The notes beneath the pieces are model-generated. The model was not told where the DNA came from. It ran no database searches and saw only the letters and a program-made list of their open reading frames with translations. 64,000 nucleotides of DNA, taken from assembly GCA_963971285.1 (NCBI GenBank), contig OZ020262.1:2048082-2112081 (forward strand), given 5' to 3'. The translations under genes and the position numbers were made by a program. Positions 25,801 to 32,229 of this stretch are shown here, in pieces; within the stretch, counting starts at the first letter, position 1, and each line of letters begins with the position of its first letter. This stretch comes from Astropecten irregularis (Eukaryota; Echinodermata; Asteroidea; Paxillosida; Astropectinidae).

Positions 25801-28081
25801 CTGTTGAAGGGTGGTCCGTTGTCAGAGTGTACTACCCTTGGAACTCCTAACGTGGCGAAGATACTATCCAGTTTGGGAATGACCAAACGGGCTGAGGTGG
25901 ATGTTACTATCTTGATTTCAGAAAAATTACTGTAATCGTCTATGACTACGAGGAGATATTCACCTGTTGGAAGATCACAGAAATCGATGCTGACCTCGAG
26001 CCATGGGCCATCTGGGAGTGCAGACATCGTAAGTGGTGTTCCCGTGTCGTTCGAGTTGTCAACTGACAAGTGCTCAGTATGGCACTCACACAACTGTCAA
26101 CTGTGTTGTCCACAAGTGTGTCCATATTGGGGATCCATACTTTCTCACAAAGCAACTGTTTAGTTTTTGTGATGCCCTGGTGTCCTTCGTGGGCAATATC
26201 GATGATCGTTTGGGTGAGCGCCTGTGGTATTACGATGCAATTTCCACAAAGCAGCAGATCGCGATCAGAAGTTGGTGTTACTTCACCGCATACTTTGTGA
26301 AGACTCTTGAGGTACGCAAGGGTCTCGTGGTTGTGGGGTTGTCGCAAGATTGTGTCCCAGCTTTGAGTGATAACTGCATCAATGATCTACTGAAGAACTG
26401 GGCCATCCCGAGTGGCTGTGCAGATTTTCTCGAGGGTGACTGACTTGGGTATGGCAACCTCAATAACCAGCATTCGATGCATGTTGGTGCTCGTCTGTGC
26501 TGGTTATTGAATAGCAGGACAAATGGCTTGTGATCTGTGATAAGAGGAAGGAGCTGCCATACACATTGAGATGGAAGTGATGTATCGCCCATGTTATGGC
26601 GAGGGCTTCACGTTCCGTCTGTGAATACCGTTGTTCAACGGGTGTCAGAGATCGACTGGCGAGCAACGATCAACAGTTCATCTTTGTCGTTGCGTTGTGC
26701 AAGAATACCAGCAAGGCCGACAGGGCTGGCATCCACAAGCAGTTAAGTTTTCTTGCTAGGGTCGAAGTAGGCCATTGTACAACAGTGTACAACTCATTCA
26801 CGAATCTGCTTGAGTGCTAGCTGGTGTTCAGGTCCCCATGTCCAGGTTGAGTCTTTCTTGGTCAACTCGTGCAGTGGGGCAGAGATGGTGGCAAGATCTG
26901 GGATGAATCGGCTACAATACGTTTCCAGACCAAGGAAACTTCTGACTACGCTCGCGTTGGTTGGATCAGGAACTTGTCGAATTGCGTTGACTTTCTTCTT
27001 GTCTGGAGAGATGCCATGCGAGCTGAATACATGACCAAAGTATTTGACTCGTACACCGGATTCGCCCCCTTGTGACATCTTCTACCACTCCAGCATACCT
27101 GGCTGGGGTCAACCACGAGATGGTGATTTTGCTCAACATTGCAATGGCACGTCTGATTTCGACAGACACGTGATGCCCTGCTTACATACTCGAGAAAGAA
27201 ACTTAGAAAGTAACAAAAAGACATGGGCTCTGGGCTGATGCAGAAATGTGTAACTTAATCACCATCAGGGGTGACAGAAAACCAGAAGCAATTGGGATGC
27301 CCTGAGAGAATATAACATAATAAGCACTCACCCTTGAGACTTGGCTCTAGTAAGAAAAGCATTCAGCAGGGAAAAACAATGAGGTGCAATAATAGGATAT
27401 TTAATAATAGGAATATTTTAATAGCGTTCCACACTAATGACGTCACACCATGCATGCGTGCGCACACATACCCCCACTCACCACACGTTTGCATATGGCC
27501 AGTTGCAATGTTTGTCTGAGGTTCGGTGCTATTTTTATTGCAAGTGCGCAGCGCTATTGGCCTAACTGGGTAACTGGCTTGATGCTCTAGGGTCAAGCAC
27601 AAAACTTTACTTAACCATTTCTAAACATCTTCCAAACCAATACATTTGTAACAGATGTTCATACTGAGAGCATTCTCTGTCCTCTATTCAAAATGTCTTT
27701 GAAAGGAAGCTGACATCTCAGGGAGAAATTGAAATGTCTCCCTGATACTCGATGTCTCCCATATGTTCACTTTCAGATGCTAACCTGTCTCCCTGATACT
27801 CGATGTCTCCCAGATGTTCACTTTCAGATGCTAACCTGTCTCCCTAATACCCTATTTAAGCTAATTATAATATAAATCCATACAAACATCTAACTGCTTA
27901 AATTGCATAATTAAACATTTATTGTAATTTGTACTTTTTCTTTCAGCCATACCTTAAAGAGATCCTGAAAGAGATCGGTATATATAACATGAGGGCACCG
28001 CACAAACAAATGTGGGAACTCAAACCAGAGTACAGGCACTACACTGAAGCTGAAGAGAAAGACTCAGAAAGCACATCATAG
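7792..28081 (+). CDS. GTF2F2: GTF2F2, TFIIF subunit beta (RAP30), exons 2-8; first exon outside the window
   Basis: General transcription factor TFIIF beta subunit. In the nucleus it pairs with the alpha subunit (RAP74), binds RNA polymerase II and helps place it in the pre-initiation complex. Seven coding blocks join in frame: 7792-7865, 9705-9781, 11357-11437, 18919-18997, 22021-22117, 23547-23690, 27947-28081 (228 residues plus stop; animal homologues are about 250). Recognition rests on VPKYISERWEHAA near the N-terminus, LECRPLADDHYMQMKR in the middle, and the C-terminal winged helix (AFEKHQYYAFKDLVRITQQP, then YLKEILKEIG and WELKPEYRHY). The N-terminal dimerisation barrel spans exons 2-5 and the DNA-binding winged helix spans exons 7-8. 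About 20 N-terminal residues are missing; no matching exon was found in 1-7791, so exon 1 should lie upstream. All introns are GT/AG. Nothing suggests a pseudogene. Confidence 0.96.
7917..8690. mobile_element. fold-back element with ~115-bp inverted repeats
   Basis: Left arm from CAATACGGGCGTTTCACAAT and right arm ending ATTGTGAAACGCCCGTATTG are inverted complements for about 115 bp. They include GGCAGCAGGGAGAGGCCGAT and its complement. The ~540-bp centre is A+T-rich with its own smaller hairpin (GAGAAGCGTTATGG, near 8220). No transposase frame; target duplication not resolved. Confidence 0.88.
8905..9065. repeat. copy of an interspersed repeat (left end)
   Basis: Begins AATAGACCAATCCATTAAGC and contains ACCAATCACAG. 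It matches 60741-60887, which has both ends. Only the left end is visible here. Confidence 0.6.
9705..9781 (+). CDS. GTF2F2: GTF2F2 exon 3
   Basis: A 77-nt exon with a pyrimidine-rich acceptor (tttctctatgtcag) and donor gtatgc. The first G completes the split Gln codon; the exon then reads RFGKPDIHFSMKAELASMKL and KENDT and leaves one G. This is the variable part of the dimerisation barrel, so identity rests mostly on frame and neighbours. Confidence 0.9.
9860..10434. mobile_element. hAT-like non-autonomous element
   Basis: Left end TAGGGGTGAGTCATCAC and right end CTGACCCAGCCCTA are imperfect inverted repeats of the TAGGGCTGGG type. They are flanked by ATTATGTG and ATTACATG, 6 of 8 matching, as an aged 8-bp duplication. 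A second left-end copy lies at 21198-21470. A TTAA-type element fragment (10098-10295) sits inside. Confidence 0.65.
10098..10295. mobile_element. TTAA-type miniature element, partial copy
   Basis: Shares GTTTTACTAATTTCTGGATA and TACCAATCCTGTACTGTAC...CCTTTAAG with the complete copies at 28274-28622 and 38474-39140. The right end is at a TTAA; the left end is missing. Confidence 0.7.
10610..11250. mobile_element. pogo/Tigger-like element, degenerate copy
   Basis: Matches both ends of the 19883-21917 element: GTAACTCGTCATATCGTCTA on the left, AAGTCATCATAATTTCTC and AGTTAACTGTA on the right. The terminal CAGTAAACTCC motif has decayed. Confidence 0.55.
11357..11437 (+). CDS. GTF2F2: GTF2F2 exon 4
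   Basis: An 81-nt exon with acceptor caacag and donor gttagt. Together with the leftover G it encodes G-MPTENKFQVLSASDRTLLVF-SEEMDT. The FQVLS...RTLLVFSE pattern matches the TFIIF-beta barrel strand region. It leaves one G for the next exon; the intron that follows is the longest in the gene (about 7.5 kb) and full of repeats. Confidence 0.92.
11840..11965. repeat. inverted-repeat family member (pair with 16778-16920)
   Basis: AAAATTGCAACAGAAGGTTT through TCAAGAAAAATCCAACTTGC and TGACGTCATC recurs in inverse orientation at 16778-16920. The two lie about 5 kb apart in the same intron. Confidence 0.8.
12240..13765. repeat. diverged CRE-type repeat units with a long central hairpin
   Basis: Two diverged relatives of the 1-6610 CRE-type units (12275-12420 and 13081-13765). 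They share TGATGACGTCATCGTGACGT and ACCCACCAAGTTTCA, and the second ends with the same AGCTGTTCCG/CGAAACAGCT stem-loop (13739-13764) as at 6567-6602. Between them is the hairpin at 12891-13059. ORFs here are chance frames over repeats. Confidence 0.8.
12891..13059. repeat. near-perfect ~78-bp-arm hairpin
   Basis: ACAAATATTGACTGCTT at 12891 pairs with its complement ending at 13059. The arms include ATCCCCTGCGCGTTCTATTT and meet in a short G+C-rich loop near 12972. Only a few mismatches and short indels are visible. Confidence 0.92.
13766..15910. other. GTF2F2: no recognised gene; decayed transposon remnants
   Basis: Intron 4 sequence. At 14066-14092 a mariner-type end (GGGGGGACACCCTGTATA) stands without a partner. 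15400-15660 has a short frame (PRRQPYSALSASRLLDGW) that loosely recalls Tc1-type transposases, not enough to name it. The rest shows nothing convincing. Confidence 0.45.
15916..16421. mobile_element. mariner-type palindromic miniature element
   Basis: The ends CAGTGTGTCCCAAAAAAACC and its complement GGGACACACTG are flanked by TA on both sides (15914-15915, 16422-16423). The inverted similarity runs most of the 506 bp (AAAGTCCATTTTGCTACC against its complement), so it is close to a full palindrome. TA duplication and terminal motif point to Tc1/mariner. Confidence 0.88.
16778..16920. repeat. inverted-repeat family member (pair with 11840-11965)
   Basis: Inverse copy of 11840-11965. It begins near GGCGGCCATTTTGATGACAT and ends near AACCTTCTGTTGCAATTTG. 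Confidence 0.8.
16922..17750. other. GTF2F2: no gene seen
   Basis: Intron 4 sequence with a C-rich stretch (ACACACCCCCACACCC near 17575) and no recognised domain. Confidence 0.5.
17755..17830 (+). repeat. possible Penelope-type 3' end signature, degenerate
   Basis: CCTTTGAAAAAGATCCTGCT followed by AGTCTCAAAACATCAGG resembles the short conserved tract near the 3' ends of Penelope-like elements, parts of which fold as hammerhead-like motifs. Here the core bases have decayed. Assignment by eye. Confidence 0.35.
18146..18789. mobile_element. hAT-type miniature element with GAGTAC subterminal array
   Basis: Ends CAGTGTTGTAGTCGAGTAC and GAGTACAAGTACTCCAACACTG are inverted. The element is flanked by a perfect 8-bp duplication GAGTTTAC (18138-18145, 18790-18797). 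Both subterminal regions, about 200 bp each, hold many GAGTAC/CGAGT words; the A+T-rich centre does not. Length 644 bp, no transposase. Terminal CAGTGTTG and 8-bp duplication indicate hAT. Confidence 0.93.
18919..18997 (+). CDS. GTF2F2: GTF2F2 exon 5
   Basis: A 79-nt exon with acceptor tcatttag and donor gttggt. It encodes D-LVVEGKVASRLECRPLADDH-YMQMK and leaves AG. ECRP...YM.MKR is a conserved TFIIF-beta signature. The donor runs into GGTTGGTTGG repeats, so the exact donor is fixed by frame: AG plus the next G gives Arg. Confidence 0.93.
19553..19685. mobile_element. hairpin miniature element, compact copy
   Basis: GGGAGACTTTGGAGAACCAG and its complement ending at 19685 form ~35-bp inverted ends around a GCGCACGC/GCGTGCGC-rich core (133 bp). 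A second copy at 31827-32212 carries an insertion. Confidence 0.88.
20355..20510 (+). repeat. tRNA-derived repeat, copy 1
   Basis: GGATAGCTCAGTTGGTAGAG (A box) and CCGGTTCGAATCCC (B box) sit between CTGGA and TCCAG acceptor halves. The anticodon arm lacks a 5-bp stem and the expected T33, so it is not a working tRNA. The unit is bracketed by GAACAAAG upstream and CTTTGTTC downstream. Confidence 0.85.
20753..21055 (-). pseudogene. hAT-type (ZNF862-like) transposase-derived fragment
   Basis: Minus-strand frames read AKRQKLQKAVAEANFISIEK, then DAEIVYIRYSIDGTPHTDLV and KLVGFSSDGAPVMLGKNN. The order 'VYVRY...G......GFG(A/S)DGA.VM.G' is the N-terminal part of the catalytic domain shared by hAT-like proteins related to ZNF862. 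At least one frameshift separates the first block from the rest, and both ends are missing. It lies inside the 19883-21917 element but belongs to another superfamily, so it is a nested relic. Confidence 0.72.
21593..21770. mobile_element. AATAGCGCTCC miniature element, copy 1
   Basis: Inverted ends AATAGCGCTCCGCACTTG and AGTGCGGAGCGCTATT; 178 bp. It shares GCTAAAAATAGCACC and CAATGTTTGTCT with 34995-35162 and, inverted, 27420-27558. Confidence 0.9.
22021..22117 (+). CDS. GTF2F2: GTF2F2 exon 6
   Basis: A 97-nt exon with acceptor ttgactag and donor gtaagt. It encodes R-KHIENAHKPNRMTKLEERVV-QSFKPIMNHTYN and ends in phase 0. This is the linker between the dimerisation barrel and the winged helix. 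Confidence 0.95.
22263..22432. mobile_element. AATAGGGCTCC miniature element (related family)
   Basis: Inverted ends AATAGGGCTCCGCGCTCG and CGAGTGCAGAGCCCTATT around a core with a smaller inverted pair (ATGTTCGGACA / TGTCCGAACAT). 170 bp in GTF2F2 intron 6. Confidence 0.88.
23170..23437. mobile_element. hAT-type miniature element
   Basis: Perfect 14-bp inverted ends CAGGCGCGGTTCTA / TAGAACCGCGCCTG and a perfect 8-bp duplication CACCCAAT (23162-23169, 23438-23445). The 268-bp element has no coding capacity. A piece of its interior (AGCAGAAG...TTAGAAGAA, CTCTTCTA, C-run) recurs at 41060-41160. Confidence 0.95.
23547..23690 (+). CDS. GTF2F2: GTF2F2 exon 7 (first half of winged helix)
   Basis: A 144-nt exon, phase 0 at both ends, acceptor gatacag and donor gtaagt. 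It encodes VEYDRRKKEEGKKARMDKDK then VQDILFNAFEKHQYYAFKDL and VRITQQPS. The basic stretch followed by the winged-helix start is diagnostic of RAP30. Confidence 0.97.
24075..24330 (-). pseudogene. Penelope-like element fragment
   Basis: Minus strand reads TPLMVTYTHQLKSLKDIIHE and PLIAYEQPRNLQSLVGTSS. This 'PLVVTYHP....I......P..AF.RPRNLRDLLV' pattern is typical of the region between the reverse transcriptase and the endonuclease in Penelope-like proteins. No RT core or GIY-YIG part is attached. Family assignment is by remembered motif, so moderate. Confidence 0.6.
24415..24650. repeat. spaced GGATGACG words
   Basis: CGGATGACG-type words occur at about 24415, 24512, 24551, 24588 and 24626. They form a loosely periodic non-coding stretch of unknown origin. 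Confidence 0.5.
24651..25129. other. GTF2F2: no recognised gene
   Basis: Intron 7 sequence downstream (in minus sense) of a Ty3-type integrase remnant. It could hold the 3' end of that element, but no long terminal repeat was identified. Confidence 0.4.
25130..26300 (-). pseudogene. Ty3-type integrase, broken
   Basis: The zinc-binding region shows HEGHQGITKTKQLL and EKVWIPNMDTLV. The core shows WLEVSIDFCDLPTGEYLLVV (first Asp) and HSDNGPPFNST (second Asp). The third acidic residue lies in a VERF block just past an in-frame stop near 25730. The C-terminal block shows GDTVLLRRDGLVAKHQTPYH. Catalytic residues are thus still visible, but the frame is broken. Confidence 0.86.
26278..27075 (-). 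pseudogene. Ty3-type RT C-terminal part and RNase H
   Basis: VKYFGHVFSSHGISPDKKKV and VRSFLGLETYCSRFIPDLAT mark the RT thumb/connection (27060-26830). SLTPVEQRYSQTEREALAIT followed by HHFHLNVYGSSF marks RNase H (about 26660-26540). The RT palm with YxDD is absent. RNase H runs on in a shifted frame (ITDHKPFVLLF). Confidence 0.85.
27420..27558. mobile_element. AATAGCGCTCC miniature element, copy 2 (inverse)
   Basis: Ends AATAGCGTTCCACACTAATG and AAGTGCGCAGCGCTATT. The interior is the inverse of 21593-21770 (CAATGTTTGTCTGAG, GGTGCTATTTTTA). Confidence 0.87.
27735..27845. repeat. two tandem 51-bp copies
   Basis: TGTCTCCCTGATACTCGATG recurs 51 bp apart, with GTTCACTTTCAGATGCTAAC in both. It sits about 100 bp before GTF2F2 exon 8. 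Confidence 0.85.
27947..28081 (+). CDS. GTF2F2: GTF2F2 exon 8 with stop codon
   Basis: A 135-nt coding part after a strong acceptor (ctttttctttcag). It reads PYLKEILKEIGIYNMRAPHK, QMWELKPEYRHYTEAEEKDS and ESTS, then TAG at 28079-28081. It completes the winged helix and ends in the usual acidic tail. Confidence 0.97.
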   Translation, partial: PYLKEILKEIGIYNMRAPHKQMWELKPEYRHYTEAEEKDSESTS

Positions 28082-28660
28082 CCTGCTGTTATTCAAGAAC
28101 AGGGATTGAATGACTTCTTGAAATGGTGGCATCACTCAAGAAACCTGGAGTTATGTGGTCTGGCAAATTTACATATAGTCTGCGTGCTGCAGATTTTAAC
28201 ATGTTGGTCTGGCTATCAGAAGTGATGTTATAAATCTAGATCACAGAAAATATGTACTTGTGTCTACTTTTAAAGGTAGTATCATACTTTGGTAAGAAAC
28301 CAAAACAGAAATGTTCACAGATTTACGTATAACGTACAGGGTAGGAAGATGGTGATGGTAGAAACATACTGTTACAATTTTTCCGCATGAACTGGTGTAT
28401 TTATCCAGAAATTAGTAAAACAACGACCGAAATTCTTTTTGATCTTTTAAAAGATCAAAAATCAAAGCGAAAAGACTTAAGAAATGCTGTGGCCGTTTTT
28501 CACTGTTTTCTCAAAAAGTGGGCACCGTATGGGACTGAATGTTGACTTTTACTGTATCTGTCTTGATATTTTTGCCCATGAATTTGTATTTCTTTGACAA
28601 AAACCAAAGTATGATATTACCTTTAAAGTTCATTACAAAATAAACACAAAATTGCATGGA
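28082..28660 (+). other. GTF2F2: candidate GTF2F2 3' UTR and poly(A) signal
   Basis: Non-coding DNA after the stop. The first AATAAA is at 28639-28644, just beyond a 349-bp TTAA-type miniature element (28274-28622). If that signal is used, the transposon lies inside the 3' UTR. Inferred from motif position only. Confidence 0.4.
28274..28622. mobile_element. TTAA-type miniature element, complete copy A
   Basis: Ends AGGTAGTATCATACTTTGGT and ACCAAAGTATGATATTACCT are inverted complements with one mismatch, each bordered by TTAA (28270-28273, 28623-28626). 349 bp, non-coding. TTAA targets point to piggyBac or Kolobok-type transposases. Confidence 0.94.
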
Positions 28661-28934
28661 ATGATTGAAGATCATGCAGTCTTGGGCTGTATCTCATGGG
28701 ACTGGACAAAATGTAAATGATGTGATACATGTGGTGGCCCAGTTCAATCCAGAGACGTTTCTATTAGCCCTATTGAAGTATGGCGGACACAATGGGAGGG
28801 CGCAGTTTGGTTTGGGTAAAATCCTTTGTGTTTGACTCAAATTATGTTGAGGGGGTTATTTCCAAAAATAAACAGTTTGAGTTTTAATCATTTTAAGGGA
28901 AACTGACTGGATTAATTGTAAGTCATTGAAAGTT

Positions 28935-29085
28935 GAACACAATTTTTTAGCTGTATTTGAACCAGTGACCGTCGGAACACCGCACTGGCACTCTACCAAC
29001 TGAGCTATCCAACGCCTACGCTGGCAGTGTCCCTAATTGTTAATTATCTTTGTTCATTTGGCAGTCAGAAGCCATGAAACCACTC
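28935..29085 (-). repeat. tRNA-derived repeat, copy 2 (inverse)
   Basis: Complement of the 20355 unit, including GAGCTATCC, the inverse A box, and TCTTTGTTCATTTGGCAGTC. It lies shortly after the GTF2F2 3' UTR. Confidence 0.82.
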
Positions 29086-29162
29086 ACATAACGCTATATC
29101 CCAAGGATCATTTAAGATACACGCAACATTAACAACAAGTCAGTTTCCCTTGTGGTTATTGA

Positions 29163-29350
29163 TTAAAGGTACAGTACAGGATTGGTAACATACCCAAACA
29201 GAAAATGTTCACAGATTTATGTTTTTACTTTTAGGGTATGAAGATGGTGCTGGTAGAAACATAGTGTTAAAATATTTCCGCCTGAAATGGTGTCTTTATC
29301 CAGAAATAAGTCAAACAATGACCGAAAACAGTTTTGATTTCGGGGTAAGA
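29163..29350. mobile_element. TTAA-type miniature element, left half
   Basis: TTAAAGGTACAGTACAGGAT through TATCCAGAAATAAGT matches the left half of the 38474 subfamily. The right half is lost. Confidence 0.75.
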
Positions 29351-29649
29351 TGAAAACCATTCTTTATGTTTTATAAGAAAATTGAATCAGGTTTTTGCTA
29401 TTTTCTTGTCACTCAGATGTCCGATTGAGCTCATATTTTCACAGGTTTACTATTTCATGTACATGTTTGATCAGACAAAGTGCGAGAGCTGTTCTGTGAC
29501 CATTACAAATTTTTGTTTTACACCTTTATAGAAAAATGTCACATCCTTTGAGTGATTTCTCAGATTGAAAGCTAACTGTTTTTCATTCACTGCCATAATA
29601 ACATTGTAAGAAAATTCAAGGACTAGAAGCTTATTGGCTTTCAAGATCT

Positions 29650-29800
29650 TTGGCTTCTGACTGCCAAATGAACAAAGATAATTTACTATTAGGGACACCA
29701 CCAATGTAGGACGGGATAGCTCAGTTGGTAGAGTGCCAGTACGGTTTTCCGTTGAGTCGCTGGTTCGAATCTTGCTCCAGTCAAGTTTTCTTTGTTCACT
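29650..29800 (+). repeat. tRNA-derived repeat, copy 3
   Basis: GGGATAGCTCAGTTGGTAGA and GCTGGTTCGAATCTTG with the same GAACAAAG / CTTTGTTC brackets as the other copies. Confidence 0.85.
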
Positions 29801-29974
29801 TTCCAATGACTTGAGATTAATAGTCCATTGTGGTTATTTGATGATTATACTGATTAAAAAGCCGCATCCTTTTTGAGTGATCCCCCATGTACTGTTTCTC
29901 AGGTAGCAGCATTGCTAATGCTGTGTGTATCTTAAAAATAATCCTTGAGATATAGCCGTTTGTGAGTAATTTCA

Positions 29975-30125
29975 TGGTTTCTGACTGCCAAAGGAACTAA
30001 GATAATTGACTTTTAGGGACACCACCAACACTGGACTGGATAGCTCAGTTGTTAGAATGCCGGTACAGTATTCCGGAGGTTGCTGGTCGAATCCCACTCC
30101 AGTCAGTTTTTCTTTGTTCACTTTT
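29975..30125 (+). repeat. tRNA-derived repeat, copy 4
   Basis: GACTGGATAGCTCAGTTGTT ... TGGTCGAATCCC ... CTCCAGTC. Acceptor halves pair over 7 bp (GACTGGA/TCCAGTC), but the B box has lost one T. A run of Gs follows at about 30169-30181. Confidence 0.84.
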
Positions 30126-30739
30126 CACTGTGAGTTTTGTTAAAAGGTGAAGACTTTGGACTTATTGGGGGGGGGGGGGGAGTTCAGGAGTCATGCCTCT
30201 GTCCCAAGGTTCATAGTAAAGGGAACTGAAATGTTTGAAACCAACTTAAAGACCTAGTAAAACAGAAAATGAAAACAGATGAGAGTCTTCCAATGTGTTA
30301 TTGCTGTATTTAAGAATGTGTATGTGAAGTTTCATATTCATACAAACTAGAGTGTATGTGTTTAATCAAAATCGTCCGACATATATTTCTGGATGGTTTG
30401 ATCAAATTGTGCTATTCCTCTCGCAGAGGGCGCTACACATGGTACTCTGTGCATAATGCAGTTTAAACTGATAACGTGCAGAAGGAGAGTTGCTGCTGGG
30501 CAACAGGTTCCTGTTTTAGTCTATTAGTTTATTATCATGTATTCCTGTCTTGCTCATTGTGCCGTTCACACATCGCTTTGATTACGCATGCATAATAGCC
30601 GTTGGCAAGTCTCCCCCTACACATCATCACCAATGCAAATAAGTTAATGATGTCAACACCTTTCTTGGTTGGAACATGCTCCATCCAATCTGGAGACAGC
30701 ATGCCTATGAGTGCTGTATTGGGTACATGCAGCGGAGAT

Positions 30740-31055
30740 GGCAGACGATTTAACAATTAAACAAAATGAAATGAAATTGAAGTTTGATTATAATTCTACC
30801 TAGACATCACTAGCACTGAACATGCTGCAGGACTTACTCGAGATTGCTTCTGCCACAGGTATTTCAACGTCACACTTGAGAGAGCTCATTGTTAAGCAAG
30901 GAGCATGCCTAAATAAGGCCACCCTGTTTGCAGTCATAGCCTCAAAGAAATCAAGCATAAAGGGGGGAAACGTAAGTCCTTCAGTGCTAGCGATGTCTCG
31001 GTAGAATTACAGTATAATTCAATTTCAATTTCATTTTGTTTTATTTTTTGATTTT
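30740..31055. repeat. inverted-repeat pair around an unassigned short frame
   Basis: ACAAAATGAAATGAAATTGA...ATTCTACC (about 30755-30805) and GGTAGAATTAC...TCAATTTCATTTTGTT (about 31000-31045) are inverted. Between them a 60-residue + frame (MLQDLLEIASATGISTSHLR) has no recognised match; it is probably the interior of a small element. Confidence 0.55.
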
Positions 31056-31530
31056 ACTTCAACATCACCTAGCACTTCAACCTTACTTGTTTAGAGCCCC
31101 CTAGACTGCAAAACCCTTCCGAAGGCATGTTAAGTACATGTGTACAGCATTCATACCAAAGGATGTTGACTACATGAAAAGGAAATTAATCTTTAGGCCC
31201 CTACACAATCACTGTATTCTCACAGTGAACTTGATTAATATCAACACATAGAACTCATATAATATTTCATGATCTTCAATTTTCACAACTCCAATTTGCG
31301 ACTTTTGGTATACTGTTATTAACACAGTAGAAATTAATCTTGGAAAATAAAGTCCTGTGTCAGTTTGGACACAAGCACTAATAAAAATCAAATAAGGCTT
31401 AATCCGTATTCAGAACGGCATATTAGCAAACAGAGTTATCCACGATGCATTTTGTAGCAAAAGTTGAACTGTTTGACCAACCGGCTGTTCTCATAATTAC
31501 ATCTAGTTTCACCTTGTGCATATACATGTG
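31056..31530. other. no gene seen
   Basis: Unremarkable A+T-rich sequence between repeats; no domain or RNA feature recognised. Confidence 0.5.
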
Positions 31531-31539
31531 TATGCCTTA

Positions 31540-31826
31540 CTGCATGATGCAGATCTAGTACTGTGAGCAGTAAAACGATCAGTATTGACACCTGCTGCCT
31601 TCAAAGTACCTTTAATCCAGCGGCCTATAGTTTCAGCACCTATAGCCTTGTGCGCTGGAACATAACTTAGAAATAATCTTCTTTTGTTGCTTTTTACGGC
31701 CTTCATGCTATGCAGATACGTTTTTAAACATTTTACAACACAAAGTACATTGTCTTGTACGTGGCATGACGTCAGGGATATGCTAGCACGTGGCTTGCCC
31801 ACTTTGCTCGTTTTGGTGAGTTTGTC
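31540..31826 (-). pseudogene. tyrosine-recombinase fragment (DIRS/Ngaro-type)
   Basis: Minus strand encodes RRLFLSYVPAHKAIGAETIG, RWIKGTLKAAGVNTDRFTAH and STRSASCSKA. The AHSTR.AS block supplies the His-x-x-Arg of the recombinase active site, and the run-up matches the integrase-like recombinases of DIRS-order elements. The upstream (N-terminal) side is cut by the miniature element starting at 31827, and the C-terminal Tyr is not seen. RT is absent. Confidence 0.75.
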
Positions 31827-32212
31827 AATGGGAGACTTTGGAGAACCGGTCTTCAAGTCAACAGCGCACGCGCACACACGCGTACACATGCACAAAACAA
31901 CGCGTGCTACTCACAATTCCGTGTGCGTGCACTGTTGACTTGAAGACCAGGGGCCAATTTCATAAAACTGTTAAGCACAAAAATGTGCTAAGCATGACAT
32001 TTCCGTCTTAATAAAAACAGGGTAAACAACCAAATTTCCACGTGTTGTGTATCACTTGTGATGTTCTTTGGCTGTTGTTCGCTGACCATGAATATCAAAT
32101 GGATTTTTCAATGATGGTTTGTTTTATTGGGCGAAACATTTTTGTGCTAAGCAAATTTTTGTGCTTAAAAGTTATATGAAATTGGCCCCGGTTCTCCAAA
32201 GTCTCCTATTGT
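31827..32212. mobile_element. hairpin miniature element split by a nested insertion
   Basis: Same family as 19553-19685: GGGAGACTTTGGAGAACCGG at the left, GGTTCTCCAAAGTCTCCTAT at the right. A ~239-bp element interrupts the right arm at 31950. Confidence 0.9.
31950..32189. mobile_element. GGGGCCAATTTCAT miniature element, nested
   Basis: Inverted ends GGGGCCAATTTCATAAAACT and ATATGAAATTGGCCCC with inner inverted AAGCACAAAAATGTGCTAAG. Flanks CAG and CGG suggest a 3-bp target duplication with one change. Confidence 0.85.
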
Positions 32213-32229
32213 AAATGTGACACCAGTGG

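Larger units (their letters stand above)
25130..27075 (-). mobile_element. Ty3-type LTR retrotransposon remnant (pol, 3' part)
   Basis: Minus-strand frames in order from 27075 down are the end of reverse transcriptase, RNase H, integrase zinc-binding region, integrase core and integrase C-terminal region. RT-RH-IN order identifies the Ty3 group. The RT catalytic core, protease and gag are missing, and no terminal repeats are visible. Several frameshifts and at least one stop inside the integrase make it a dead copy in GTF2F2 intron 7, opposite in sense to the gene. Confidence 0.88.
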
